Below are positions 1 through 9,131 of a stretch of DNA of 64,000 nt, piece by piece. The stretch's first letter is position 1, and every line of letters begins with the position of its first letter. The DNA is from Cupriavidus pinatubonensis (GTDB lineage: Bacteria > Pseudomonadota > Gammaproteobacteria > Burkholderiales > Burkholderiaceae). The DNA is taken from contig NZ_CP080769.1 in the NCBI RefSeq assembly GCF_019602855.1, forward strand, positions 248,001 through 312,000. Reading direction: 5' to 3'. The notes under the pieces were generated by a model, which worked only from the letters and a program-made list of their open reading frames with translations, was not told the DNA's origin and did not search any database. The translations under genes were made by a program, and so were the position numbers.

Positions 1-285
1 AATCGGCGACGTCAACCAACCTTCAGAATTTCAAAGGCGTTCACATGCCTCGATTTCCATCAAAGGAGATTCCACCAGAAGGAAATCTTCTACCGACTGC
101 CGATGCGACCGCTTATGAAATTCTTAATTCTGTATTTCGGAAAGCGTGGATTTCTAGACGGTCGCGCCGGATTCACTTACGCTACACTTCAATCGATTTA
201 TGAGTACTTTATTGCCCTGAAGACTCAGGAGCTTTCATCTGAAAAGCTGGCGCAACATCCGACGGAGATCATGGTACGAGAATAA
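1..285 (+). CDS. Glycosyltransferase family 2, C-terminal fragment cut by window edge
   Basis: The reading frame is open from base 1 to the TAA at 283-285, so only about the last 94 residues are visible. The tail contains RLPMRPLMKFLILYF followed by GFLDGRAGFTYA, a layout typical of the C-terminus of GT2 glycosyltransferases in polysaccharide clusters, where a basic helix precedes a GFLDGR-A/P-GF motif. The catalytic GT-A domain lies outside the window. It faces the minus-strand polysaccharide cluster convergently and is probably the last gene of the facing arm. It would transfer a sugar during repeat-unit assembly at the inner membrane; donor and acceptor cannot be read. Confidence 0.7.
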   Translation, partial: NRRRQPTFRISKAFTCLDFHQRRFHQKEIFYRLPMRPLMKFLILYFGKRGFLDGRAGFTYATLQSIYEYFIALKTQELSSEKLAQHPTEIMVRE

Positions 286-318
286 CATCAGATCGCCAAA
301 TCGAAGCGCTGGATATCT

Positions 319-365
319 GCAACGAAACACTCGCTACCTGATGCAATCCGTGGTTGTTTCGTTGC
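319..365. repeat. Perfect 11-bp inverted repeat between convergent genes
   Basis: GCAACGAAACA at 319-329 is mirrored by TGTTTCGTTGC at 355-365, with 25 nt between. It lies between the convergent glycosyltransferase and beta-helix genes, where a bidirectional terminator would be expected, but no T-run follows either arm. Its role is open. Confidence 0.45.
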
Positions 366-427
366 GCATTCTCAAAACTCTCCAAGTTCTCCACGCCGCT
401 CAACCGGAGGCCCCGCTTTTCATGTTG

Positions 428-1972
428 CTAGCCGGCCAGTTGCAACCCTGTATGCGAGCGGATACCTCGAATGACATTCCGCTTGAAGAGCTCTCGAGGC
501 AGCTCTAATTTTCGATTAACCGCCAGGTAGCTATCCTCAAATTCTTGATTTTTCACTGTGCCGCCAAAGAGGGGCTTTCCATCCCCAAAATCGCATTGCC
601 TGATGGTATTTTTCCCCTGAACTGCCACCATTCTTCCACACTCTCCGGAAGAAACAGTTCCCACAAACTTACTTTCCATTATCTTGTTTCCGACAACGTT
701 ATTAGGGTCATCGCTCCCAGAGAAGCTGTAATAGCGAGCGCAGCGAACCCCATCATACTGCACTTGCGTGGTATTATTGGCGCAGGCAACTCTTCCAGCC
801 CTCGTCGCATCTGAATACTGCACCACGGCGTTCTCATGAGCACCGCGGTGGGCAAGTTCGAGGCCAAGGACACTGCACTCCTCTGCATTAATATAGTTAA
901 TTAATGCCGCCCCAAGCCTCACCGATCCGAAATCGACCTTTCCGTTGCTGTAGACAATCTTCCGGCCATTCTCCTGGATACTTATACCTGTTTGCGGCCT
1001 GTCCCCGCTGCCTTTACTCATCTCGAATTTAAAATTCTCAATTCGCGTCATGAGAGAGCAAAGTGATGTCTCGCCAACTCCGTCAGCCACTTTTCCGGAT
1101 ATATTGGAAAATACCGTTCTTTGATATGCGTTTCCGTAAATTCCATATTTTGCAGAATCTATTCGAATGTTGTCGAATCTGCAATTTAGCGTCGCAGAGT
1201 CGGAAATATAGAAGCCGTTAGTGTGGACCCTAAAATTCCTAATCTCCCCGTTGCGCCAGAAAAAAAGAGGGACACCGTCTCGGCCGATCTGCGTTCCATC
1301 CAATCTGACAATCCCTCCCTCAAATTCCCGGTCCATACTATACTTCAATTGAACCAGATTGCCATCCACGGAGACGATTTCATTTAAAAAAATATATTTC
1401 TGAATTTTGAACTCGGAGGACATATAATATTCATCCGACATGATTATCACGCAATCATCTTGGATCAATGCGGCAGCATCGTGTGATTTTTGCAAGATTA
1501 CGAAATTTCCCACCTTGATTCGATCGCACGGAATCGGCCTCAACTTCCCGACATACTCCGGGTGAAAATTCCCCGGGGAAAAAATGGAGGACATCCTAAA
1601 CGAATATTCTTTATTGACATTCTTCAGTGTTGGCAGTCGTTCGTTCCCAACTAACGAAATATTTGCTCGATTTATAATAGGCTCTGTGATTCCGTAGCCA
1701 CCATACGGAAAATACACCTGGCCGCCACCCATGGCTTGAAGATAGTCTTGAGCCCTTTCTATTGCTCGCAACTGGTCAACACCAAAATCGAAATTCACTA
1801 CGGCGGTTCGCTGCGATTCAGACATAAAATCAAATACACTGACTGACTGTCGGGAGCCAACCAGCTCGTTTGCCTTAGAATCTACGATCCGCAGAAATGG
1901 CCCCAACGTGGTTGCGCCAAGTGTCGCACCACTCCATCGCGTTACTATTGCTCGCCTCATTCGATTCATCAT
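428..1972 (-). CDS. Pectate-lyase-like right-handed beta-helix protein of the polysaccharide cluster
   Basis: The 514-residue product opens with a basic, weakly hydrophobic N-terminus that may act as an export signal (MMNRMRRAI). SVFDFMSESQ follows, then MGGGQVYFPYGGYGIT at about residues 81-96. This is the usual start of the pectate-lyase-3/parallel beta-helix fold found in tail-spike-like and polysaccharide-modifying proteins. The rest is irregular and rich in Asn, Gly and Ser, as in beta-helix coils. It is the most distal gene of the minus-strand cluster, about 60 bases after the GT4 gene, so it may trim or modify the polymer in the periplasm or outside the cell. No catalytic residues could be assigned and the substrate is unknown. 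Confidence 0.7.
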   Translation of the reverse strand: MMNRMRRAIVTRWSGATLGATTLGPFLRIVDSKANELVGSRQSVSVFDFMSESQRTAVVNFDFGVDQLRAIERAQDYLQAMGGGQVYFPYGGYGITEPIINRANISLVGNERLPTLKNVNKEYSFRMSSIFSPGNFHPEYVGKLRPIPCDRIKVGNFVILQKSHDAAALIQDDCVIIMSDEYYMSSEFKIQKYIFLNEIVSVDGNLVQLKYSMDREFEGGIVRLDGTQIGRDGVPLFFWRNGEIRNFRVHTNGFYISDSATLNCRFDNIRIDSAKYGIYGNAYQRTVFSNISGKVADGVGETSLCSLMTRIENFKFEMSKGSGDRPQTGISIQENGRKIVYSNGKVDFGSVRLGAALINYINAEECSVLGLELAHRGAHENAVVQYSDATRAGRVACANNTTQVQYDGVRCARYYSFSGSDDPNNVVGNKIMESKFVGTVSSGECGRMVAVQGKNTIRQCDFGDGKPLFGGTVKNQEFEDSYLAVNRKLELPRELFKRNVIRGIRSHTGLQLAG

Positions 1973-2032
1973 AATTCAACTCCAAACGAGTTGCGCTCCA
2001 CATCAATACCCGTGCGTACCTCTTCATTTTCA

Positions 2033-3190
2033 CTAGGTGAACCGCAGATCGTTGAGTACATGCTCGTACAGGTCATGCACCTTCGAGGATACGGAATCCG
2101 TGGAGAATCGTTCCTTAATGAGATTTCTAGAGGCAGAAGACATACGATCAATATCATCCTGCGACCAACTATCCGCAATACGAAGTCCCGCCAAGATCTC
2201 CTCGCTGCTTTCCCCGATCTCCAAGGCAACTCCTTCGTCAAATCCGATCGACAAGTTGCAGGCAGCTGTCATGAGAACTGGAATACCAGCCGCCCATGCT
2301 TCTAGTACCCCCATCGGTAGCCCTTCGCTTTTTGATGGCAAGACAAATACTGTCGCGGCTTGTATTGAAGATGCCTTGTCGCCTCCGAACTGCGGGCCCG
2401 CATAGCATGCATTTTCATGAGCGAGTCGTAATGCCTCAACACGCATGCGGAAATCTTCTGACCCGTCAAGCCATCCACAAAATACCAGTTGTGAGCGCGT
2501 GGCGAACCCAGAATCCGTTCTACACAGATTATCCCAGGCCTCGCAAAGTTCCCGCCATCCCTTCTTTTCGTGAATTCTTCCGAAGAACAAATAAATTCTC
2601 TTATTCTGAAACCCGTCTTCCCACCATTGAGGTTTTTCTGATGTCAGTGTCGCCAGCGGTAGAAAATTAGGAATCACCATCGACGCGCTGTTCTGCACCA
2701 TTGAGTCGACGTCAGCCCTCTCTTTCTTCGTGAGAATGTGGAAGGCGGATGCTCTCTTTAGGAAGCGGGTCTGATACATCTTCGATACCATCCATTTTTT
2801 GACTGGCGACCGTGCCACTATCCAGTGCTCCATGGTCCCATGGGGAGTTACGACATAGGGTTTCCCACGAAGCTTTGACCATAACAATATGACAAAACAG
2901 TGAAACATCCACAATCCGTGAACATGGGATAGGTCGAAATTCGCCCGAAGCATGTGGATCAGCAGTCCAGGCGAAAAGCCATAGTTACTGGGTCCAAAAT
3001 AACGAAATGAAGTAACTTTGATTCCAGACCAATCTGCTATATCCGTATCAAAGTGCTCATCCTTCAAAGTAAGCACCTCAACCGAGATACGCGGGTGCTC
3101 CTTTACCGCTTTAGCCAAAAGCTTAACTGCCTCGGCAACGCCTCCGCCTTTTCGCGAAATGGATGCGACCACAAATGCTGCCCGGATCAT
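2033..3190 (-). CDS. Glycosyltransferase family 4 (GT-B fold)
   Basis: A 385-residue protein with no membrane segment. The N-terminus MIRAAFVVASISRKGGGV gives the Gly-rich acceptor loop of GT4 enzymes, and TPHGTMEHW lies near residue 119. The C-terminal donor domain has FFGRIHEKKG and the E-x7-E motif EGLPMGVLE near residue 290, which binds the nucleotide-sugar phosphate. It is a retaining glycosyltransferase that should act on the cytoplasmic face on a lipid-linked repeat unit. It starts a few bases after the pyruvyl transferase gene, consistent with one transcript. With GDP-mannose and GDP-fucose made by the same cluster, either is a plausible donor, but this is inference. Confidence 0.88.
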   Translation of the reverse strand: MIRAAFVVASISRKGGGVAEAVKLLAKAVKEHPRISVEVLTLKDEHFDTDIADWSGIKVTSFRYFGPSNYGFSPGLLIHMLRANFDLSHVHGLWMFHCFVILLWSKLRGKPYVVTPHGTMEHWIVARSPVKKWMVSKMYQTRFLKRASAFHILTKKERADVDSMVQNSASMVIPNFLPLATLTSEKPQWWEDGFQNKRIYLFFGRIHEKKGWRELCEAWDNLCRTDSGFATRSQLVFCGWLDGSEDFRMRVEALRLAHENACYAGPQFGGDKASSIQAATVFVLPSKSEGLPMGVLEAWAAGIPVLMTAACNLSIGFDEGVALEIGESSEEILAGLRIADSWSQDDIDRMSSASRNLIKERFSTDSVSSKVHDLYEHVLNDLRFT

Positions 3191-3193
3191 TAT

Positions 3194-4429
3194 TTATGCC
3201 TCACATTCAATGTTTATTGAGCGCATAATATCCTGCAGCCTCGAAAAATCCCTCTGATAAGCATCAACGGCTGAAGATATTTCCAATTCTGCCTGCGCGA
3301 TGTCATTTAGATCGGCTGACAACTTCTCAACCACGCGATCCACGTCGACGTCGTCGATTGGGGTTGATCTGTTAGTCAGATGAAGGTCGCTCATAATATA
3401 TTCTGTCTTCGGCAGATACGAAATGGCAAATGTGGGGCGACCCGCCATCATCGAAAAAATACAAGAATGAAATCGAGTCCCTAGAAAAATCGTAGAGCGT
3501 CTTATGAGAGCGCGAAGTATCCATGGCTCATGGCTTTTCTCATCGACAACGATTTGACTCTTAGCGCGTTTTTTTACCAACAACGCAGTCGGAAGATCAT
3601 CTGAAACCTGATTAAAAATAACAGGCAGCACACCATTCTTTAATGCCATTCTGTCGGCGATTTCCGCGACCGCCGCAACATATGAATCGTAAGCGGCACT
3701 AGGCTGCGCATGTCGTGGAAACGTCCAGCCGACAACTGTAATTCCTAGAATTGGCTTCCCCTCATCGAGGCCAAGTCTCAGCAACTCAGACGTTACAGCG
3801 GCGCTATCTCCTTCCACCCTGTCATTCCAGAACGCACTGTCGCCTGTTCGGTAGACTTGCCGCTCGGGAATACCAAGGTCACGAACCAGGAAATTAGCTG
3901 AATAGCTTTCGCGTGGGCAAAGATAGGAAACCCGTGCCAGGACACGGCTGGCCAGCCATCTTGCAAAGCGGCCATGCAAGGGCCCAATACTTTGAGGACC
4001 GAGCACAACAGCCTTCCGCAGCCTTGTCGCCAGCTCAATATGGAACAGAGCGATGATGTATGCGAAGTTCGTATCGTGGATATAGCCGCCCGGTGAGCTG
4101 ACGACGACGTTGCACTCCCGCATGGCATTGAGGGTCTTTTGCTGATCCGGCGGGAGCAATTTTTCCAGCCGTCGGAGGCCAGGGACGGTCGCGAGCCAGC
4201 TTGCCAGCAGCAAGCAGAGGGTGTGCACCTTGCCTCCCGGTGCATTCCCGATCCGCTCCGACCACGCGATATCTGGATGAACTCGTCTCGCATTGTCAGC
4301 CCCTTCGAACACAGCCGCGGAGATGGCTGCCTTGGGATTCCAGGCGCGGATTTCCGCAACACACTCATCCAGCAGCACGGAATCACCGCGATTCGAGCGC
4401 CCATATGCATTCACCACGAGTACTTTCAT
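3194..4429 (-). CDS. Polysaccharide pyruvyl transferase family protein
   Basis: A 411-residue protein. NRGDSVLLDE near residue 13 matches the G-D-x-x-I/L opening of the family, and LGTRFHSCIFSMMAGRP near residues 317-333 matches its conserved R-x-H-S...G-x-P block. Members transfer pyruvate from phosphoenolpyruvate to a sugar as a ketal, giving the polymer a negative charge; some relatives have other transferase roles. It sits between the flippase and GT4 genes, fitting modification of the repeat unit before export. The start ATG is preceded by a short gap to the flippase gene. Family is clear, exact sugar unknown. Confidence 0.85.
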   Translation of the reverse strand: MKVLVVNAYGRSNRGDSVLLDECVAEIRAWNPKAAISAAVFEGADNARRVHPDIAWSERIGNAPGGKVHTLCLLLASWLATVPGLRRLEKLLPPDQQKTLNAMRECNVVVSSPGGYIHDTNFAYIIALFHIELATRLRKAVVLGPQSIGPLHGRFARWLASRVLARVSYLCPRESYSANFLVRDLGIPERQVYRTGDSAFWNDRVEGDSAAVTSELLRLGLDEGKPILGITVVGWTFPRHAQPSAAYDSYVAAVAEIADRMALKNGVLPVIFNQVSDDLPTALLVKKRAKSQIVVDEKSHEPWILRALIRRSTIFLGTRFHSCIFSMMAGRPTFAISYLPKTEYIMSDLHLTNRSTPIDDVDVDRVVEKLSADLNDIAQAELEISSAVDAYQRDFSRLQDIMRSINIECEA

Positions 4430-4482
4430 AGGTAGACGCCAAATTTTATTGCGAAATCAAAAATGACCGTCGCCTGAAACTG

Positions 4483-5685
4483 TCAGACAACACGGGTTCG
4501 ATCGGCAAGAAAAATAATGCCGAAGCAGAAGAATGAGACACACAGCTCCATCAATATCCCCGCTACAGCACTTTCGACCCGGATGAGGAACAGAACGGAC
4601 ATGACCACCACCATACATGTCAGGATGGCGTGAAGCGACGGAAGCCAGTTCCACGAGACAATCTGGTAGTGATAAAAATACGAAGAACTGAGCAGCCAGC
4701 AGGCGCCGTGTACGCATACCGCAAGAATCAGGGACTCGGATAGCCCCAATCTGTGCCGGATAAGAAGCAGAGCCAGGCCGCCGCAAAGCAGGCCGATCAC
4801 ACCAACCAGGATGGTCGAGTATTGGGTGCTGAACGTCCTGAATCTCCGATTGCCACTATTCACGGTTGTACGGTGTAGCTTGCTGTATCCCGACCGTCTT
4901 AACAAAATCACACACTGGTTGAAGACGCCAGAAAATGACTTCATGAAATTGAACTTGGCGGCCTCTTGCCCACCGCCGGCTCCCAGAATGGAGACGGAGA
5001 TCACCCGCGCTATGACTTGCCCGGGAAGAAGCGTAAGGGACACCACGAATCCCTCCTTGATCAGATAACCGATCGACCTCCGATCCAGGCTCGCGCGCTT
5101 CAGCCCATGCTGGCGCCGCGTCCAGTGCAGAGTCATCAGCGAGATGCAGGCAAGCGCTGCCCCGTTTATCCATCCGGCTATCTCTATCCGCAATGAGAAC
5201 CTAATGATCAAGCTGGCCGTGACATATATGGCCACGAGAAAATAATTGAGACCGGATATCAGGCCGTATGTCGATTCGTCGTCGGCCACATCGAGGAATC
5301 CAGACATATTCGCAATGCTAAACCAGAGACCTATCATCGAGGCCAGCAAGAAGCGTTTTACCCCGGTATCGCCGTAGAGTTCCGCAGGAACTACGATCAA
5401 GGCAAACGTCACCAGCAACAGGATGGGTAGCCTCGCTATTGCGAACTCGAGCGGGTTCAGCATTTTTGCGCTGGCACTCGCAGCCTGTCGTTGCAGCACC
5501 TGTCCGCCCCAGTCGATCACGACGAGCAGAAGCGCATTTACCCCCAATGCGGTTGTCAATGCACCTGCGAGCGGGTGCCCTGTGGAGATCAAAACAAATG
5601 ACGTAAGCAGCATCGATCCCTGGCCAATGAATGCTCCCATGACCAGGTTCACCAGCTTCTTATTGCGGATGAGGGACAGCAACAT
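4483..5685 (-). CDS. wzx: Wzx-like polysaccharide flippase, multi-spanning membrane protein
   Basis: A 400-residue, very hydrophobic protein with about 10-12 predicted membrane segments starting at MLLSLIRNKKLVNLVMGAF. Size and layout fit lipid-linked repeat-unit flippases of the MOP superfamily (Wzx/RfbX). Such proteins move undecaprenyl-linked repeat units to the periplasmic face for polymerisation. Its start overlaps the end of the upstream polymerase gene by 26 bases, suggesting translational coupling, and the neighbouring Wzy and Wza/Wzb/Wzc genes complete a Wzx/Wzy export route. Sequence similarity within this family is low, so the assignment rests on topology and context. Confidence 0.7.
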   Translation of the reverse strand: MLLSLIRNKKLVNLVMGAFIGQGSMLLTSFVLISTGHPLAGALTTALGVNALLLVVIDWGGQVLQRQAASASAKMLNPLEFAIARLPILLLVTFALIVVPAELYGDTGVKRFLLASMIGLWFSIANMSGFLDVADDESTYGLISGLNYFLVAIYVTASLIIRFSLRIEIAGWINGAALACISLMTLHWTRRQHGLKRASLDRRSIGYLIKEGFVVSLTLLPGQVIARVISVSILGAGGGQEAAKFNFMKSFSGVFNQCVILLRRSGYSKLHRTTVNSGNRRFRTFSTQYSTILVGVIGLLCGGLALLLIRHRLGLSESLILAVCVHGACWLLSSSYFYHYQIVSWNWLPSLHAILTCMVVVMSVLFLIRVESAVAGILMELCVSFFCFGIIFLADRTRVV

Positions 5686-6952
5686 AGCGGGCCTTGTACA
5701 CAGATTTCGACATTAACCGTTCCAATAGCAGATAAATGACGACGATCAATCCTACGCGGTACACACCGATATCCACGCCACCGCGGACCAAGATAAATCC
5801 AATCAGCGTCGAAAGGACTCCGGTACGCAGCCGGCCGAGATCCTCATTTGGTGCATTTGCGACGTAATTTTCCACCTTGGCCACGATCAACCCAAAGATC
5901 AGGGCCATCACGGCCAGGCCAAAATAGTCAAAAGCGATGACGCTTTCCCCAAACAGGCCTGGCGGCACCCCTCCGTCCGTATCGCCGAAGAACTCTTCGC
6001 GGACTCGGCGGCTCAACTGGATCGGCTTCTCAGGCCAGATCGCGCGCGGAACGAAGGCCACCACCGCGTTGAGATAGACTTCTCCATAATCATTGCCGCG
6101 GCGCTCGGCATATATTTTTGAAAGGGCGATATGATCGATGAACGGTAGCCCGGTGTAGGATGCTTCAATGATCGATGCTGCGCTCATCTCAAACTGAGCG
6201 CTCGCTCCCTGTGCCCTGTACCGTTCGTAGATGATATAACCAGAAGCTGCAACAAATGCGGCGGCCAGCGCCAGGATTCCAAGGAAGCCGGGCCCGCTGA
6301 TTCTCTTGACTCGGACGATCAGCAGCGAAATCAGGAAGAGCAAGAGAATGGAGCGTCCGCCCGAAAGTGCAAGGAATATCGATTGCAGCACCAGACCGCC
6401 CAGGAACAAGCCGCGCAGCCATCGCGGCGGCTGCTTGGCTTTGATCAGCACTTGCAATACCAGGCAATAGACATTCACGCCTATCATCACCGGAAACAAA
6501 AAGTTCAGAGCGGAGCTTTCGACAACGGTACGCGCGTAGGCAGCCCTCACCCATTCCTGTACGCCCTGGTACAGATAAACTGTCAATGAAACTTCCAGGA
6601 CAATCACAAATAGCTGGATACAGACGTAGCGCAGCAGCTTCCTGTTTGACGGCAAATTGAGTGCTGCTTGCCAGCGACGCGACCTGCCCTTGCTTCTTCT
6701 GAATAGCCTGTAGGAAACAAAAGCCGCGAAATTCACGGCGGCCATCGGAACCCACGGAATATCTTCCACCCTGATCAGCCACGGTGCTATCAGAATGGAG
6801 CGCGTAACCAGTTCGCTTTCAATCAGCGCACCAAGTAGCCAGCACCCGAGCAGGGTGTAGACAAAAAAGACCGTGGAAGCAGCAAATATGCCCCTCCTTG
6901 CGCACCACACAAGGGGTATCAGATAGAACGGCAGCGTGACGAGACTGTACAT
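5660..6952 (-). CDS. wzy: Wzy-like O-antigen/EPS repeat-unit polymerase
   Basis: I take the ATG at 6952, 17 bases after the fcl stop, giving 430 residues beginning MYSLVTLPFYLIPLVW. An upstream extension to 7126 would lie wholly inside fcl and has no membrane character. The protein has about ten membrane segments and a large periplasmic loop with the signature FVPRAIWPEKP followed by GVPPGLFGESVIAFDYFG, typical of oligosaccharide repeat-unit polymerases. It should join lipid-linked repeat units in the periplasm. Its 3' end overlaps the flippase gene. Confidence is good for the family, moderate for the exact start. Confidence 0.78.
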   Translation of the reverse strand: MYSLVTLPFYLIPLVWCARRGIFAASTVFFVYTLLGCWLLGALIESELVTRSILIAPWLIRVEDIPWVPMAAVNFAAFVSYRLFRRSKGRSRRWQAALNLPSNRKLLRYVCIQLFVIVLEVSLTVYLYQGVQEWVRAAYARTVVESSALNFLFPVMIGVNVYCLVLQVLIKAKQPPRWLRGLFLGGLVLQSIFLALSGGRSILLLFLISLLIVRVKRISGPGFLGILALAAAFVAASGYIIYERYRAQGASAQFEMSAASIIEASYTGLPFIDHIALSKIYAERRGNDYGEVYLNAVVAFVPRAIWPEKPIQLSRRVREEFFGDTDGGVPPGLFGESVIAFDYFGLAVMALIFGLIVAKVENYVANAPNEDLGRLRTGVLSTLIGFILVRGGVDIGVYRVGLIVVIYLLLERLMSKSVYKARYVAVPHPQ

Positions 6953-6968
6953 TCTGAAGCGCTGGAGG

Positions 6969-7964
6969 CTATTGGCGAACTGCACTATCCGTGCCCGTGT
7001 TCGAGCGCGCCAGGGAGGAGAGGAAATCCTCGTATGCGAGGCGAAGTCCTTCCTGGAGGCCGACTTCGGGGCGCCACCCCAGTGCTTTGAGCAGTGAGTT
7101 ATCCAGAAGCTTGCGGGGCGTACCATCGGGCTTGGCAGGGTCGGTCTCGATGTTCCCCTGATAGTCTACGGCGCACTTCACCATTGCAGCCAGATCCGCG
7201 ATCGAGTATTCCTCTCCCGAGCCGATGTTGATGTGGTTCTGCATCGGCAGCGTATGGGCACGATAGACTTCCGGCGACAGGTCCATGACGTGCACACATG
7301 CTCGTGCCATATCTTCGACGTACACGAACTCGCGCTTAGGCCTGCCGGTACCCCAAATGACCACCGTGGGCGCGTCATGCTGCTTTGCCTCATGAAAACG
7401 ACGAATCAGCGCCGGGATGACATGGCTGTTTTCCGCGTGATAGTTATCGCCCGGACCGTACAGATTTGATGGCATGACGCTGCGGAAGTCAGCTCCATAC
7501 TGCCGGTTATAGCTTTCACATAGCTTGATTCCGGCGATCTTTGCTATCGCATAAGGTTCGTTCGTGGGCTCGAGTGGCCCCGTGAGCAACGCAGCTTCGG
7601 CCATTGGCTGTTCCGCAAGTCGCGGATAGATGCAACTGCTGCCAAGGAACAAAAGCTTGTCGACCCCCGCGCGCCACGCCTCGTGGATAACATTCGCCTC
7701 GATCATCAGGTTTTCATAGACGAACTGAGCCGGGAAAGTGTTGTTCGCGTGGATTCCTCCGACCTTTGCGGCGGCCAGATATACCTGGCCGACATCTTCC
7801 TGCGCGAAGAACTGGCGCACGGCATGCTGGTCAATCAGGTCCAGTTCATCGTGACTGCGCGTCACGATTTGCACTGCACGGGAGGACGCCTGCAGCGCGC
7901 GGACGATGGCGCTACCTACCATTCCACGATGACCAGCGACGAAAATCCGAGTGTTCTTCTTCAT
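6969..7964 (-). CDS. fcl: GDP-L-fucose synthase
   Basis: A 331-residue short-chain dehydrogenase/reductase of the extended type. The N-terminal nucleotide loop [10 protein letters not shown] spans residues 11-20, SSCIYP residues 109-114, and the catalytic pair is Tyr138/Lys142 in YAIAK. The enzyme epimerises and reduces GDP-4-keto-6-deoxymannose to GDP-L-fucose with NADPH in the cytosol. It lies 5 bases after gmd, whose product is its substrate, so the two form a direct pathway step. Length fits the family. The polymer therefore probably contains L-fucose. Confidence 0.95.
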   Translation of the reverse strand: MKKNTRIFVAGHRGMVGSAIVRALQASSRAVQIVTRSHDELDLIDQHAVRQFFAQEDVGQVYLAAAKVGGIHANNTFPAQFVYENLMIEANVIHEAWRAGVDKLLFLGSSCIYPRLAEQPMAEAALLTGPLEPTNEPYAIAKIAGIKLCESYNRQYGADFRSVMPSNLYGPGDNYHAENSHVIPALIRRFHEAKQHDAPTVVIWGTGRPKREFVYVEDMARACVHVMDLSPEVYRAHTLPMQNHINIGSGEEYSIADLAAMVKCAVDYQGNIETDPAKPDGTPRKLLDNSLLKALGWRPEVGLQEGLRLAYEDFLSSLARSNTGTDSAVRQ

Positions 7965-7969
7965 GTCCT

Positions 7970-9100
7970 TTACTCCACGCTGACCGCAACTTCAAACCCA
8001 TGCTGCTTCAGCAATGCATGGCGCCGGGCCTGGTCCAGATCGCTGGCGACCATTTCTGCGATCATCTCGTCCAGCGTGATCTCCGGCTCCCAGCCAAGCC
8101 TGGCCTTGGCCTTGGCCGGGTCCCCCAGCAGTGTTTCCACCTCGGCCGGACGGAAATACCGCGGATCGACCTTGACAATCACGTCACCGACGGCCAGAGC
8201 CGGTGCCTTGTCACCGCTGATCGCTGCTACCACGGCCACCTCGTCTTCACCCTTCCCCTCAAATCGCAGCCTGATCCCCAGCTGACTGGCGCTTCGGTTG
8301 ATGAACTCCCGCACGCTCACTTGCTTGCCCGTCGCAATGACGAAGTCTTCCGGTTGCTCCTGTTGCAGCATCAGCCATTGCATGCGCACATAGTCGTGCG
8401 CGTGCCCCCAGTCCCGAAGTGAATCCATATTGCCCATGTACAGGCAGTTCTCCAGGCCTTGTGCGATGTTTGACAGGCCGCGGGTAACCTTGCGCGTCAC
8501 GAAGGTTTCACCGCGACGCGGGCTTTCGTGGTTGAACAGTATCCCGTTGCAGGCATACATGCCGTAGGACTCCCGGTAGTTCACGGTAATCCAGTAGGCA
8601 TACATCTTTGCTGCGGCATACGGGCTGCGCGGATAGAACGGGGTGGTTTCTTTTTGCGGAATCTCCTGCACCAGGCCATACAACTCCGACGTGGATGCCT
8701 GGTAAAAGCGCGTCTTCTTCTCCAGGCCAAGGATCCGGATCGCTTCGAGGAGACGCAGCGTGCCGAGCGCATCCACGTCTGCCGTGTATTCCGGGGACTC
8801 GAAGCTCACGGCCACGTGGCTTTGGGCACCCAGGTTGTAGATCTCATCCGGCTGGGTCTGCTGCACGATCCGGATCAGATTGGTACTGTCGCTCAGGTCG
8901 CCATAGTGCAGCACAAAGTTCCGGTGGCTGACATGAGGATCCTGGTAGATGTGATCCACGCGCGAGGTGTTGAACGAGCTGGCCCGGCGCTTGATGCCGT
9001 GAACGATGTATCCCTTCTCAAGCAGAAATTCGGCCAGGTAAGACCCATCCTGGCCCGTGATGCCGGTGATGAGTGCGGTCTTTTGAGTCGTCTTGGTCAT
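7970..9100 (-). CDS. gmd: GDP-mannose 4,6-dehydratase
   Basis: A 376-residue protein. It has the NAD(P) loop TGITGQDG at residues 12-19, the conserved STSE at 136-139 and Tyr161/Lys165 in YAAAK, together with GDP-mannose dehydratase hallmarks such as [16 protein letters not shown]. It converts GDP-D-mannose to GDP-4-keto-6-deoxy-D-mannose, feeding Fcl. Upstream is manC, which makes the GDP-mannose, 31 bases away. The start is an ATG at 9098-9100. Length is normal and all catalytic residues are present. Confidence 0.96.
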   Translation of the reverse strand: MTKTTQKTALITGITGQDGSYLAEFLLEKGYIVHGIKRRASSFNTSRVDHIYQDPHVSHRNFVLHYGDLSDSTNLIRIVQQTQPDEIYNLGAQSHVAVSFESPEYTADVDALGTLRLLEAIRILGLEKKTRFYQASTSELYGLVQEIPQKETTPFYPRSPYAAAKMYAYWITVNYRESYGMYACNGILFNHESPRRGETFVTRKVTRGLSNIAQGLENCLYMGNMDSLRDWGHAHDYVRMQWLMLQQEQPEDFVIATGKQVSVREFINRSASQLGIRLRFEGKGEDEVAVVAAISGDKAPALAVGDVIVKVDPRYFRPAEVETLLGDPAKAKARLGWEPEITLDEMIAEMVASDLDQARRHALLKQHGFEVAVSVE

Positions 9101-9131
9101 TGTCGGTGTTCTGTTCTGAGATTCGGGTCAA